Shown: positions 37,801 through 46,898 of the stretch, piece by piece
How positions within the stretch are numbered: the first letter of the stretch is position 1
Layout: every line of letters starts with the position of its first letter
NCBI GenBank assembly: GCA_037903475.1
Contig: JBAJFG010000590.1
Location: 868,001-932,000 of the forward strand
Direction: 5' to 3'
DNA length: 64,000 bases
From: Ancylostoma caninum
Lineage: Eukaryota > Nematoda > Chromadorea > Rhabditida > Ancylostomatidae
Notes under the pieces: generated by a model
Told to the model about the DNA's origin: nothing
Databases searched by the model: none
The model's input: the letters and a program-made list of their open reading frames with translations, nothing else
Program-made: the position numbers and the translations under genes

Positions 37801-38444
37801 AATTCCTCTGCGTTGCCGTGGAATTTGGGCAGTGTTGCTTGTGGAGGTCTGATCGATCGGCATGGGCCTTGATTGGATCGATTTGTATTGGGGTTTTGTG
37901 AAATTGGCTCCGAAATTGATGAGGCTACGTTTTCTGCCTCGATAGTTGTGCTGGTTTGATCAGAATTTTGGTCTGAGTTATTTTGTGCCTGCTCATCGTC
38001 AAGAGTGATAGTTTCGTTTCTCTGCGATTTTTGCGTTGCATAACCAAGTTTGACGTCCATTCGATCTCGGACACATTTTGCCTCGTCCAGCCGAGCTGTC
38101 AACATGAAAATAAGGTTGTTCGCATCTCCGATTGCGACATGGAGCTGCGAATCCTCTTCTATTTGTTCCATTTCGATCAATAACTCTTTCCTTTCAGACT
38201 TATTTTTGCAATTTTTATACTCGTCTCTGATCTCATTGTATAGTTTTTGGAGGTTTTCTCTCCCCTCCCTGATCTGCCTTATACCGCTTTGTAGTAGCGC
38301 GATTGTAGATCTGCAGTTTTCGTAGCTGACCTCGTCTATTGTAGGGTAATCTACCTTCGCTGTGTACTCCTTGTAGCGCGCCGTCAAATCTTTGAGCGTG
38401 TTTGAGTTCAGCATGATAGGTTTTTTGTGAAAGTGGAGCGCCAT
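31875..38444 (-). CDS. BEL/Pao gag-pol polyprotein with env-like C-terminus
   Basis: 2189-residue uninterrupted frame with ATG at 38442-38444. In order: coiled, charged N-terminus; DUF1759-like Gag core (about 205-370); three CCHC knuckles (about 408-470); aspartic protease with DSG (about 564); reverse transcriptase with FDASSK (862), PLGVTASP and YVDN (981); RNase H with FADASS (1146); H2C2 zinc finger and integrase core with D1541, D1602 and E1654; a DUF5641-like C-terminal module (about 1800-1850). From about 1909 come a hydrophobic leader, a Cys-rich ectodomain, a membrane segment (about 2026-2055), a second hydrophobic segment and about 85 residues resembling the start of a phlebovirus Gc-like protein; then the frame stops. 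All pol catalytic residues seen are intact. The usual BEL gag-pol is about 1700-1850 residues, so the extra length is the envelope-like part, fused in frame rather than separate. Confidence 0.93.
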   Translation of the reverse strand: MALHFHKKPIMLNSNTLKDLTARYKEYTAKVDYPTIDEVSYENCRSTIALLQSGIRQIREGRENLQKLYNEIRDEYKNCKNKSERKELLIEMEQIEEDSQLHVAIGDANNLIFMLTARLDEAKCVRDRMDVKLGYATQKSQRNETITLDDEQAQNNSDQNSDQTSTTIEAENVASSISEPISQNPNTNRSNQGPCRSIRPPQATLPKFHGNAEEFPEYWAVFETLVHKSNDLDVMEKILLLKESLRGRAQAVIKGIKLIPQNYDWIIRTLQQNYCNQPTNRSQIVQKLVNLKPANNFADSCTAVFDQIQVLVNQMISAGYDVRNSCDPMWCETILAKFPQDVVKPVLVSGQTIANQTIEDLLAQLRKEIAAKAYVENRLGHRPNSKVITSKEKSINQRPYINEGCLFCRKGNHASMTCRTITDQETRRRTLRDENRCWKCCSAKHTSFDCQKPDCPNCGQKHHASLCFKREANQQRFQTPSWNANQRNMVGQNNARPTYQPNRDRRISTNQNDRTRPTTNHAHTSARVTESTSTNASQLVLMTSEGNVWNFNTGEYEKVLFFFDSGAHKSVIEESVADRFGLPKETTEICTMSGMGGHIESFMSHIVNMRISTAYGEEIDMKIQTKPVITNSFPSVNLTSVDITFLKENNICLANSKLRGEQQIPHILVGLDHYHDLVTGPAEAARTPSGLHITKTVFGPTVYGKGITYATNFQNAMCYGLTAVHESSEQDILRKMFELEGLGISALECQGDDKVHKYLKEYTKKVSFEHGRITAPFPLKENISFLEDNYAMAIRRLESLQRTLQQNQEQCGWYCKILQNYEREGIIETFSMAEDNAVGIYYMPHSGVWKPSKKTPLRVVFDASSKRKGNLSLNDVIHKGESFVNKIHDILISSRRSNIVLMCDIEAAFTQIHLVESNKDLCRFLWLKNINLPPTKDNLIYYRFRRLPLGVTASPSILNMCLSAFLNAQDTELSTEIANNLYVDNIMMTADSIEDALEKYKASKVLFAQIGMNLREYISNSEEVNSQITASDRLDNSSFKLLGVNYNTHRDTYQVKTEFPSMSRITKRDIVSQINSVYDPIGLVGPLLVNLKSLMREVFDQNIDWKTPLKQSICDRRNKLCDEVNNASVSVPRSIPQRRGDRMRLWVFADASSVAIAACAYVQCLSTGSISTLISGKTKLTPKKCHQTIPRLELVGILMAARLCKAVASNMSSSVKEISIVTDSEIALWWLKSSKKLPIFVANQRERIMEIREQFNSEAIPVHFFHVDTAHNPADAGTRGLTAEQIDGHDWVRGPRWLEQAPNTWPVRPIDSVQEVTNTDEGLEIVSTALVASDNGQSKNEKLIDLSRFSKLDKALRVTALVGKVARKWAISTNEKRTTAIRLETIEKLDANEEIMSADMELAEQVLIRQEQNHLKLEELQKRFRDKKITCDTNGILRHESRLQNAFMPYDTKSPIFIPKESELVRLILLKIHEDNAHSGKDHTLSILRQRFWIPRVSSSLKKYLKNCTTCKRYQGLPLGAPCMPPLPSDRVMVSKPFENTGCDFMGPFTSKSQEKMYVCLYTCLTTRAVHLEVVENLSTAAFLNSFVRFISRRGVPKIMRSDCGTNFKHGEQIIDAMFKTDDNSGSSLMTYCAKEKIKWMFNPPASPWMGGAWERLVGSVKKALNKSIGRRKLTFPDMCTVITRIEAILNTRPLTKCDPEDLTKIPLRPIDFLQGNIRFSLPDGQTLRLENDPDYDPTLIQTEKQTLEAIKFSEMIADKFWDTWKTQYLVSLREAEKILYKQPRHTTRSTPELGEIVLIEQDLIPRGNWPYGKVVELISSADALVRSAKILMPNHRVIQRPLNKIFPLEIRSTPKNQEAIDVAEIDNDPASATSRRQLPSRAAKTRAYQVIRDFEESLESHPQISYTAKMSLPMIMILCLISPGMCGNVSSNIQCHSGVVRITPPGGPFELCFNGDCQVPDDPGKSLSFALPISPRNDKMDIHLRSLLSNNSFEQSEVCDRPQFCDHQYFLSKSILGNPHCWPVGAIATVATLTYLAIMALILSLCAVSKLRGKISNLRILKRKRNQPTQVTSSAVNFELVPLPTATLAICTMICALSSSAFACQHGYMRHTADLVCKDKSKCHLEYNRELFFNKLQSELCVEIFHEKKPVGTAKFTKKPVEFKCSKLTESFTRMTSTSVYHSKRPRN

Positions 38445-38678
38445 TTTGCTACTGCACTTTAGTCGCTTATTAGTTCAACTCTGTTTTGGTACTGGACCGA
38501 GAGTTATCCCCAGGTAGTTTCTGGAGTTAGTTTCCCTGGTGTGGGGATGAATTGAATCGATTCGCGGTCTTGGAATCTGACCGAAAAGTTGCTCTGGTGT
38601 GAGCTGAGAGTCGCTTTGGTGTAAGCTAGGTTTTGCTCTGGTGTGAGCTGACTGCTGCTCTGGTGTGAGCTGCAGATA

Positions 38679-38870
38679 CTCCTGGCCCCAAAGTTGGTAC
38701 GCTTTGGCACGGGAGATTTAGTTGCTCTGGTGTGAGCTGAGTGCTGCTCTGGTGAGCTGCAGGTACTCCTGGCCCCAAAGTTGGTACGCATTGGCACGGG
38801 AGATTTTAGTTGCTCTGGTGTGAGCTGTCTTCGCTCCTGGCCCCAAAGTTGTTACGCTTTGGCACGGGAG
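38679..38870 (-). repeat. Tandem hairpin blocks in BEL leader
   Basis: Three copies of a block of about 37-39 bp (starting at 38679, 38766 and 38834 on the + strand) are separated by repeats of TTGCTCTGGTGTGAGCTG. In the RNA sense each block starts CTCC and ends GGAG, and encloses CCAAAG and CTTTGG, so each can fold into a two-stem hairpin. Located between the primer binding site and the gag start. Confidence 0.7.
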
Positions 38871-38884
38871 AAATTGGCTGTTTA

Positions 38885-38897
38885 GGCCGATGCACCA
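38885..38897 (-). other. Primer binding site, tRNA-Gly type
   Basis: Coding strand TGGTGCATCGGCC lies two to three bases inside the 5' LTR. It complements a tRNA 3' end of the form GGCCGATGCA-CCA, close to worm tRNA-Gly (GCC) as I recall it, with about one mismatch. The choice of glycine tRNA is an inference from memory. Confidence 0.65.
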
Positions 38898-38899
38898 AA

Positions 38900-39162
38900 A
38901 TATATGGGCGAGAAGACGGTGGGTTGGAAACCCTTTCAAGATTGTCCACAGAATGGACAGCCGGATGACAACAACAGGGTTTTGAGGCCCTGCACTAAGA
39001 ATAGAGGAGAGTGGTGGTTCAGCTTTATTAAGACGAGATCAGTAACCGCTGCACTTTGCGTGCTCTTAGATCGAGTATGAGCACTCGGTGGCCCTGCCCG
39101 TACTTACAGCCGGGGTGGGCGGGGCCACGTATGCCGGGGTCATCACGGCTGGCGTGATGACA
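38900..39162 (-). repeat. 5' LTR of BEL element
   Basis: Reads identical to the 3' LTR by eye. Carries the same AATAAA (39024-39029). It ends two to three bases before the primer binding site. Confidence 0.93.
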
Positions 39163-39183
39163 GGGTAATTTGTATGGTGATCA
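39163..39183. repeat. Right copy of long flanking duplication
   Basis: Exact match to 31368-31388, directly abutting the LTR end GATGACA. The host foldback sequence continues from here. Confidence 0.9.
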
Positions 39184-39529
39184 CAAATATTATACTCATT
39201 TAGTGCAAAAACCCCATTTGGGTAAGGTTAAGGTAGAGTTAGGGCAAGTATTGTCCATATGAAAACCTCAAATTGCTTTTAACTTGCAAAATAAATGTGA
39301 TATTCGTAATCAGCATGTCAAAAAACCCCCGTAGACAAAAATTCAGGTGTTTTTGGGAGATACCATACTTTCCCTTACCCTACCGTAACCCTACCCAAAA
39401 AGGGTTACCGTGCAAAATCAATGTGATATTCGTGATCAGCATGTCAAATAACTCCCCTAGACGAAGTTTTAGGGAGATTTTTGATTTTGAGATTTTGGGG
39501 CAGAACAAGTGGAATAGTGCCACTTTTTG

Positions 39530-42500
39530 CTACGTGTTTAAATCTGAACTAGCTTTGATATTTTTGATTAGGTATAGTTGATTTTTACATAAAGAAGAGA
39601 CTGACAGTGGATTTTTCGACCGAAAATTTTCGTTTGTTCAACTCTGAAGTCTAGGGGAAATATATTTGGTGGGATTGTACTCGCTAATACATTTTCAGTG
39701 AGGGCGTGGGGGGGGGGGACATTTTGCCCGACAATCTCTCCTTTATTGGGGATATTATTGATAAAGTTGCCAGCCGATACAATGGGCGGAAAAATCTGCT
39801 GGCAAGACAGATTTCGGCTTTGGTAAAATGAAAAGTGGGTTTTATATTTATATTTATTACACGAGCGAGCTCGTGTCAAGGGAAGAACACAATCACTGCC
39901 TTGGAAAAACCTTGTAAAACATGTAATTATGCCTTTAGATTACAATCAAACGGTTAGAACAACAAACAGGCTACAAGAAGAAGAATCAAATGCCATTACC
40001 AATTAGGATGTCATTGGTCCACAAATTTATCTATCATGCGCTTAAAAGTATTTATGTTTACAGTAACTGAGTATTTTTTACTGAATTTTATGTAGTCTGA
40101 GCCCGCCCTGTTACTGAAAAAGGAAAGCCTTCGATTAGTCTTCGCTTTTGGGACGATGCAACGGGTTAAGCTACCCCTCGTGATTGAAGTTCTCCTAGTA
40201 CAGAATTCCTCCGGTCTGAGGCCACATTTACCCGTCATGATCTTGGGTTTTGCCTGCTGATATTTTCCTAAACGGTCATACGGTCATAAATGTAATGTTC
40301 CTGAACAAAGAAAATAACTACGCTGACTGAACAAGCCAGAATCCAGCCCTTTGTGTTGATGTTCTTGAAATTTTTAGTGGATGAATCTCATGGCAACTGA
40401 AGCAGGACGATTAAAATATATCAGGTCAACAGTTCCTTCACTTCCTCCGAACGAGTAAAGCAAAAACAGCAGTAAGAGTAATGCACAAGAACGCAAAACA
40501 CTAACGTACATAAAAAATTTAGTAAAATACATAGAAATCAACTAAGAAAAGGGAAAAATAACAAAGAGAGGCTTAATTGTCCACAGACCATGCTTAGCCT
40601 TTGAAAACCAACGAGAAAGTAGCTGGAATGAGATAAGAACTCTATCAAAAAGATAACTGAAGTGATTAGTCATAAACACGGGATGTCGTCATGCACGTGA
40701 ACGTAAACTGTTCTCTGATTGTAGCCACCGTTAATTCAGGAATATTACCAAGAATAGCAGTCAAGAAATAGAATGAGAAGATAGAAATGAAAGAAAAATG
40801 AAAGAGTTCACATCTGGCACAAATTTACGTGACTGGCAAGCCGCGACGCTCGAAAAACACCACGAATCCGAAGCAGCTGGTGGGAAAGCGATTATGCTAT
40901 GAGCTGCATCACAGCCAGAATCATATGACTACGCTAAAGTACGAGAGCCAGCAGCAGCCAGAGGCCGGGCAGCCGACAGCCTCGCGTGAGTTCTTTGGAC
41001 CGATTTTGGCTACTCCGCCCAGGCCGGCTCGTACAGCGTCGGCCGGCGAACTCGTCCGCGCCGCGCGACGACGCGCGCGGCACCTGCGATCGCGGCCGGA
41101 TCGGCGTTTTTATCACTGCCGCATCAGTTCTGTTTTCTTTTCTGTGCTTTTGACGCTAAAGGTTATTCCAGGAACAGTTGCTAAGAATTGATTGTCCTCT
41201 CGACTTGCAAGATACTCGTTCAATAGAGGTATCTGTTGAACTAGCTGGGTTCTGGAATTGACACTTTCTAATCCTGATGAAACTAGTGATTAGTTCTTGT
41301 GTTCTGTAGTGAGAAATACTAGCATGGCATAGAAAAAGCAATTTTGTATCGTTTTCCAACACCCGTCTCACTCATGTTGTTACTTCCGCAACTACGGACT
41401 TCTGACGCTACCGTATTATGATAATGATGTGCTGATAGAAGTCCTGTACTCTCTTGAGGACTTGATGCCGCTGTACCATTCCTATGAACTCCGAGCACAT
41501 TGCTTGAAAGGTGCATGACATGGAGCAGTATCTGACTGATCTAAATCGCAGGTGCCATCCCGGCGGGAGGTCCCGTCAGAGATATGCGCACGGATCAGTT
41601 TCTCGACTAACCCTGTTCAAAATCGCAAATCCTATCTGCAGATGGGATTTGGCTCATGAGCCCCTTAAACTGGCCATTCTTCATCCAATGGCCCGGCCAC
41701 TTTTCAGATATCCCATTAGAATTCGTGGTTCTACTCCCACTGCATCTCCCATCCTAATTTTTAATTTCGCATTTAATTTTCCTCCGAGGCCTCCCAAACC
41801 TCGTAAGAAATCTAAGTAGCTTTTATTTTTCTTTACGAAACTCTGCTTGCATTGCTGAAAGCCGTGCTGGGTCCTGGGGAGGATTTGTTACTGCAAAGCG
41901 GTGTTCGTCCCAGAAATTTGGTAGAAAGCGGTGTAGCTCTGTGCTTACAAGGGAAGTGCACAAAATTAAGTTGCGCTTTCGAAACGAAACAAATATGGTT
42001 GGATGGCTGGTCTCAAACAATGTTACAGATTACGCTTGAATTTTGCTAGATGTAGAACAGAGCATGTATCCTTTCTCTGCTTCATAGTCCGACCATAGCC
42101 AGTTTTCACCGTTGGGAATCCGAGAATAGGCGCAAAACTCCAGAGATTTTTCTGACGAGAGATTACAAGCATCTCGGATGGATCTCTGCGTGGGTCACTT
42201 CATTTGGGTTTGTGTTCCAAAAAGACTTTACCAGAACGATGCAGGGAGTAATGCAGAGTTGCTATGGTCAATTTATCTTTTGAATAAAATCAGCACGGGA
42301 ACTTATATTGTAAAAATAAGTGTTACGAATTGGTGCATAGAACGTTTTGGTTTTTTTTACAAGCTCTGACACGCGCCGATTTTGTCGACACTTGTGAAGC
42401 AGTGAGAATCACAATGAAAAATATTCATGTTTCACACACATGTTTGCGACAAAATGGATAGCATGTTTTCAATTCGGTGACCACTGAAATGGAATTTCGT

Positions 42501-45500
42501 CCATAGTCAGCGGCCACACGACTTCACAGTGCCACATTTGACGCCAATCATGAGAATGGGATTCCTTTAAAAATAGGCATAGTATAGGAAATAATGACAT
42601 GGCTTGTATCCAATTATTATAATTTAGTCTGCTCAGGATCTCGTTCTCTAATGAATATTTATTCATAGATGTCTCATGGAGCGGATAAATGAAAGCTCAA
42701 AGAAATGAACTCCCTCGCCGATACTTTTATCCAATTGGAATGGATTCCTTATCGACGCCATTATCACGGTGACGCAGTACGTTTGCTTAAAGAAAGGAGA
42801 GATGAATAAATGAAATAGAATACAATTCATAGTTTAAGACCCTATGACCTACGGCAGTAGAGTGAATAGTCAGAACTGTGTTATCAGCGATAATTAGTCT
42901 CCAGAATTTCCAAAACTATCTTATATGACAGATAAAAATTTCGTATTTTCTCATTTTTTTTCGGTTACTTACTTATACCATTATGTTATTTCTTGAATAT
43001 TTGCCCCAATTTTTCGATTTTAGAACTAATTTCTGGTAACTTTATTTATGAGGCCCATAGGGTTTCCATAGGCGGAGATCCCAGGGCCCTCCACCTCCAT
43101 CACCCCCGCCTGCGTTCGACGCCACAATGTACTGGTAAATTCGCCACAGAATTCGAAGCAAAATTCTTCCGTACCGAAAAATCTAATTTCAGCGCCTTCC
43201 GAAATTTGGGGTTTTTTTTTTGAAGAATGTAAATTCATCAAATGATGTGGTAATCCAGTCATTGTTAGAATTGCCTCAACCAGTTCTGACTTCTACCAGT
43301 GGCGTTCTGACTTCTAGCAAAAATTAGCGCTTAAGCGAGGCTGCCAAAATCAGCACTTGGGCAAGAATATGAACTACTCGACCCTCAGCCTGGCGCTCAG
43401 ATGAATATCTAATTATCCGCAAACAGAGGCGCTGGGTCTACGATGAGCGTCTCAACTAATTTCCTGCCTACTAACAATTGTAATGTGAAATCGATGAATG
43501 TTGCATGTTTGGATCATTCATTCCTGGCGGCTGCGTCATTCTTCTCTTGAAGTGAACACGGTATCGGAGCATGAAACACCGACGCTAAAACAGTAGCTGA
43601 GCAAAGTAGCGAAGAATTGTATAGTGAAGACGTTGTTGGAGAGAATCATTTTGAGGGGAAGTAGCACATTTGTTTTTGAGCTGAATATAATTACAACATT
43701 TTTAGTACCGTCAGAAAAAAAAGCACTTTTCGGTAACAGTTTGCTTAGTAACAGTTTGCCTAGGGCAATTTACATGCTTTACTTGGATGCGTGCGTCAGT
43801 CGAGCGTTAGACGCACGCTTTTATTTGTCTGCGGAGAATTGTCCACGAGGACTGCCCAACGTGGCAAGTAACTTTCATTACAATGTCTATATCTGACGCA
43901 CGCATGCATTAAGTGTAACGTACGCATTTAGTGTAGTGCCCAACTCTTGACTCACTTGGCGTAAAAAAATGGTCCTTACTCGCAATCAGGTCCACAGCAG
44001 AGGTATGCTTCATAAGTATTCATGTGCGGAAGTAAAATTTTGGATCACGTAAAACGTAAAACAGAAGGCCAAATATGGGTGGGACACGGAAAGCGTAAAA
44101 TAGAAAACGGAAAATTACGCCTACCCCTGTTTATAAGGTTTGGGTAGGCGGGTCATACTTCTGTGGTCGGCCTTTTCCTGAAATGGTCCAATCACAGAGA
44201 CTCGACTAACATCTTTTCAACTTACAGTGTCCTACCCAGCCTTATAACTTGACGAATTAACGCGTTAGGCGTTTTGACAACTTTTCACAGTATGTAAAGA
44301 ATTAGGGGATCAATGAAATTTGAAATTTTTGTGGCGCCTACCCCTGGACGAGTTGGAAGGCAATTTATATGAAAAATATATGAGAATACGTGGTCCAGAC
44401 TTGCTCGCTGTGCTATACCACAAGGTCGATCGAGATTGAGAGTGGTGATATCCAGCAATGTGAGGATGCGCAGACAAGCAGGGAAAACATCTTCCGGAAT
44501 GCGCTCTGTCGCCATACTGTTTGATCCCCAGTCTGTCTATGTTAACGTCATTCATAGTGAAATAATTCTAACGTTCAGTTTGTTACTGTACTCGTACATT
44601 GCATGTACGCTGTTATTTTGTGTTAGATGTCCAAGGCGACTGCTATTTGCCTTCTTAGCCACAAATGATGCAAGCGTACACGTGCTGATTCGGCCTAGTT
44701 GCGAGACCCAATTTCCGGTTTACTGACGAGCTAGTGCTCGTCGGTAGCCTCACGGACGGAGGATAAACGCTCATGCGAAGGGGAGTTCATGTTCAGAAAA
44801 GGCCAAAACGAAGCTTGCAGCTACATATTCGGTGTTAACCGCTAGATTGATTTCATGCAACTAACTCGAGATATCATGGTTTTGGGGCTCTCGAGACACC
44901 ACACTCCTCGCCAGCTAACACTTTTTCCAACATTAATCTCACAAAGTCAACACGTGCTCAATCTCGCTGCACAGGCGACTGCAGAATTTGCAAGACCACG
45001 AATTGAATTCCCAGAGGGTACATATTTCACTGCGTCTGAGAGCACTGTCTTCGCTCATCTTCGCTCAGAGCAAAGTTTTAACTATCTGAGATGTTGGCGA
45101 TGCAGCGGCAGCTTGAGACAGATTGCAGGACCCGTAAAAACACTTCTTCTCAAAGCGCCTCGTGGAAACCCAAATATTTGGCAAAGCAGAATAACGAATA
45201 GTACTTGAGGATTACATATTCGCCATATTAACCTCGTAATAACACTCATCGTGCAATAATCACATTTATTTTGGGTAAGGCATGGGTGGACACAAGAATA
45301 AGGGGGGGGGGGGGCATGGTGCGACTTAATCCTATTCTTTTAGGTAGGTTAGAGTTTTCCTAAAAGACCAAGGTCGGAAACTCTCACTTCAGATTTTGCA
45401 CCGATATAGCCCGCAATTTCGGAGCAAAACAGCTAGAAAAACTTTTTTTGACAACGGTTCTAGGTGGAATAAAAAACCAACTCGTGTTCTTGACGACGAT

Positions 45501-45939
45501 TATGAAGCGTATGTACAAAATTCACTCGAGATTGGTGTTTATAACAACACAGAAAGAGCCTTTTCCGGAAGTTGTTGGATGAGGAAACTATACATTGGTA
45601 TTCGAACGAATATTAAAAATTTTCGTTATTCGGACATTCGATTTATTCAGAAAGTTGAAGTATTCAATTATTCGAACATTGGGACTATTCGAAGAGTCAA
45701 ATTATTTGATTATTCGGATGGTCGAATATTCGAGCTCCCATAATTCGAAAAATAGGTGGAATGATAGGGTTGTTGCAAAATTGATGCCCCATTCCGGGCG
45801 ATGGCTTCGATAGATCATAAATCGCGCTGAAGAAACCTAATTAACCTAGTTATAACTATGTCACCTACTCTCAATCCTTCCACTGCCCCTCTCGCATACT
45901 AGAGTCGTGCAATGGATTCTGTCCGTTCGAGGGACACGA
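39530..45939. other. Gene-poor region with no assigned gene
   Basis: Mostly AT-rich DNA. Contains an 11-G run (39708-39718), a 13-G run (45302-45314), a strongly GC-rich patch at about 40970-41105 with an open + frame (no early ATG), and a degenerate ATTCGAA/ATTCGGA-rich stretch at about 45600-45740. A 117-codon frame at 44855-45208 has no recognisable motif. Confidence 0.45.
40970..41105. other. GC- and CpG-rich patch
   Basis: Dense in GGCCGG, CGCGCGA and CGCGGCC strings, unlike the AT-rich surroundings. A + frame runs through it and contains a TCGC-GTGAGT donor-like site near 40985. It could be a promoter-proximal exon, an introgressed or transposon fragment, or a CpG-rich element. Not assigned. 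Confidence 0.4.
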
Positions 45940-45950
45940 AGAACATTGCC

Positions 45951-46898
45951 CTGGTGTTGCATCAACGCTATGGATGCCGTTGCTGAACTTGCCCTGGTGT
46001 TGCATCAACGCTATGGATGCCGTTGCTGGCTTTGCTTTGGTGTTGCATCAACGCTATGGATGCCGTTGCTGAACTTGCTCTGGTGTTGCATCAACGCTAT
46101 GGGTGCCGTTGCTGAACTTGCTCTGGTGTTGCATCAAAGCTATGGGTGCCGTTGCTGAACTTGCCCTGGTGTTGCATCAACGCTATGGATGCTGTTGCTG
46201 AACTTGCCCTGGTGTTGCATCAACGCTATGGGTGCCGTTGCTGAACTTGCTCTGGTGTTGCATCTACACTATGGACGCCGTTGCTGAACTAGCTTTGATG
46301 TTGCATCTACACTATGGACGCCGTTGCTGAACTTGCCCTGGTGTTGCATCAACGCTATGCGTGCCGTTGCTGAACTTGCTCTGGTGTTGCATCAACGCTA
46401 TGGATGCCGTTGCTGAACTTGCTCTGGTGTTGCATCTACACTATGGATGCCGTTGCTGAACTAGCTTTGATGTTGCATCTACACTATGGACGCCGTTGCT
46501 GAACTTGCCCTGGTGTTGCATCAACGCTATGCGTGCCGTTGCTGAACTTGCTCTGGTGTTGCATCAACGCTATGGATGCCGTTGCTGAACTTGCTCTGGT
46601 GTTGCATCTACACTATGGATGCCGTTGCTGAACTAGCTTTGATGTTGCATCTACACTATGGACGCCGTTGCTGAACTTGCCCTGGTGTTGCATCAACGCT
46701 ATGGGTGCCGTTGCTGAACTTGCTCTGGTGTTGCATCAAAGCTGTGCACGCCGTTGCTGAACTTGCTCTGGTGTTGCATCAAAACTATGGACGCCGTTGC
46801 TGAACTTGCTCTGGTGTTGCATCAAAGCTGTGCACGCCGTTGCTGAACTTGCTCTGGTGTTGCATCAACACTGTGGATGCCGTTGCTGAACTTGCTCT
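45951..46898. repeat. 43-bp minisatellite, about 22 units
   Basis: Unit begins CTGGTGTTGCATCAACGC and ends GTTGCTGAACTTGC. Variants at CATCAACGC, CATCTACAC and CATCAAAGC are arranged non-randomly: the diagnostic AGCTTTGATG variant recurs at 46291, 46463 and 46635, exactly 172 bp (four units) apart. This shows a higher-order repeat in the middle of the array. Confidence 0.95.

Larger units (their letters stand above)
31388..39162 (-). mobile_element. BEL/Pao LTR retrotransposon, full length
   Basis: Transcribed on the minus strand. LTRs of about 263 bp at 38900-39162 (5') and 31388-31650 (3') read as identical, implying recent insertion. In the coding sense the LTR begins TGTCATCACG and ends GCCCATATA. 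The internal part holds a leader with tandem repeats, a 2189-codon frame, a short second frame and a simple-repeat 3' tail. No clear polypurine tract abuts the 3' LTR: the coding strand there reads CGCCCCCGGAG. The flanks carry a direct repeat of about 21 bp (31368-31388 and 39163-39183). Confidence 0.95.
31174..39521. mobile_element. Foldback DNA transposon, copy 2, split by BEL element
   Basis: Same family as the element at 29246. The left part is 31174-31388 and the right part 39184-39521. Removing the BEL insertion leaves 553 bp, the same length as copy 1. Ends are GGCACTATTTC and ATAGTGCC. The target duplication is a perfect ACTTTTTG at 31166-31173 and 39522-39529. The preserved duplication on the far side of the BEL element proves the nesting order. 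Confidence 0.88.

Noticed and set aside
32143..38325. Many small frames on both strands inside the BEL element
   Set aside because: Shadows of the single polyprotein frame; no independent signals.
40829..41191. 120-codon + frame across the GC-rich patch
   Set aside because: Begins with GTG rather than ATG and has no recognisable domain; kept only as a compositional oddity.
45907..46158. 83-codon frame over the 43-bp minisatellite
   Set aside because: Tandem-repeat artefact; the frame changes phase each unit.
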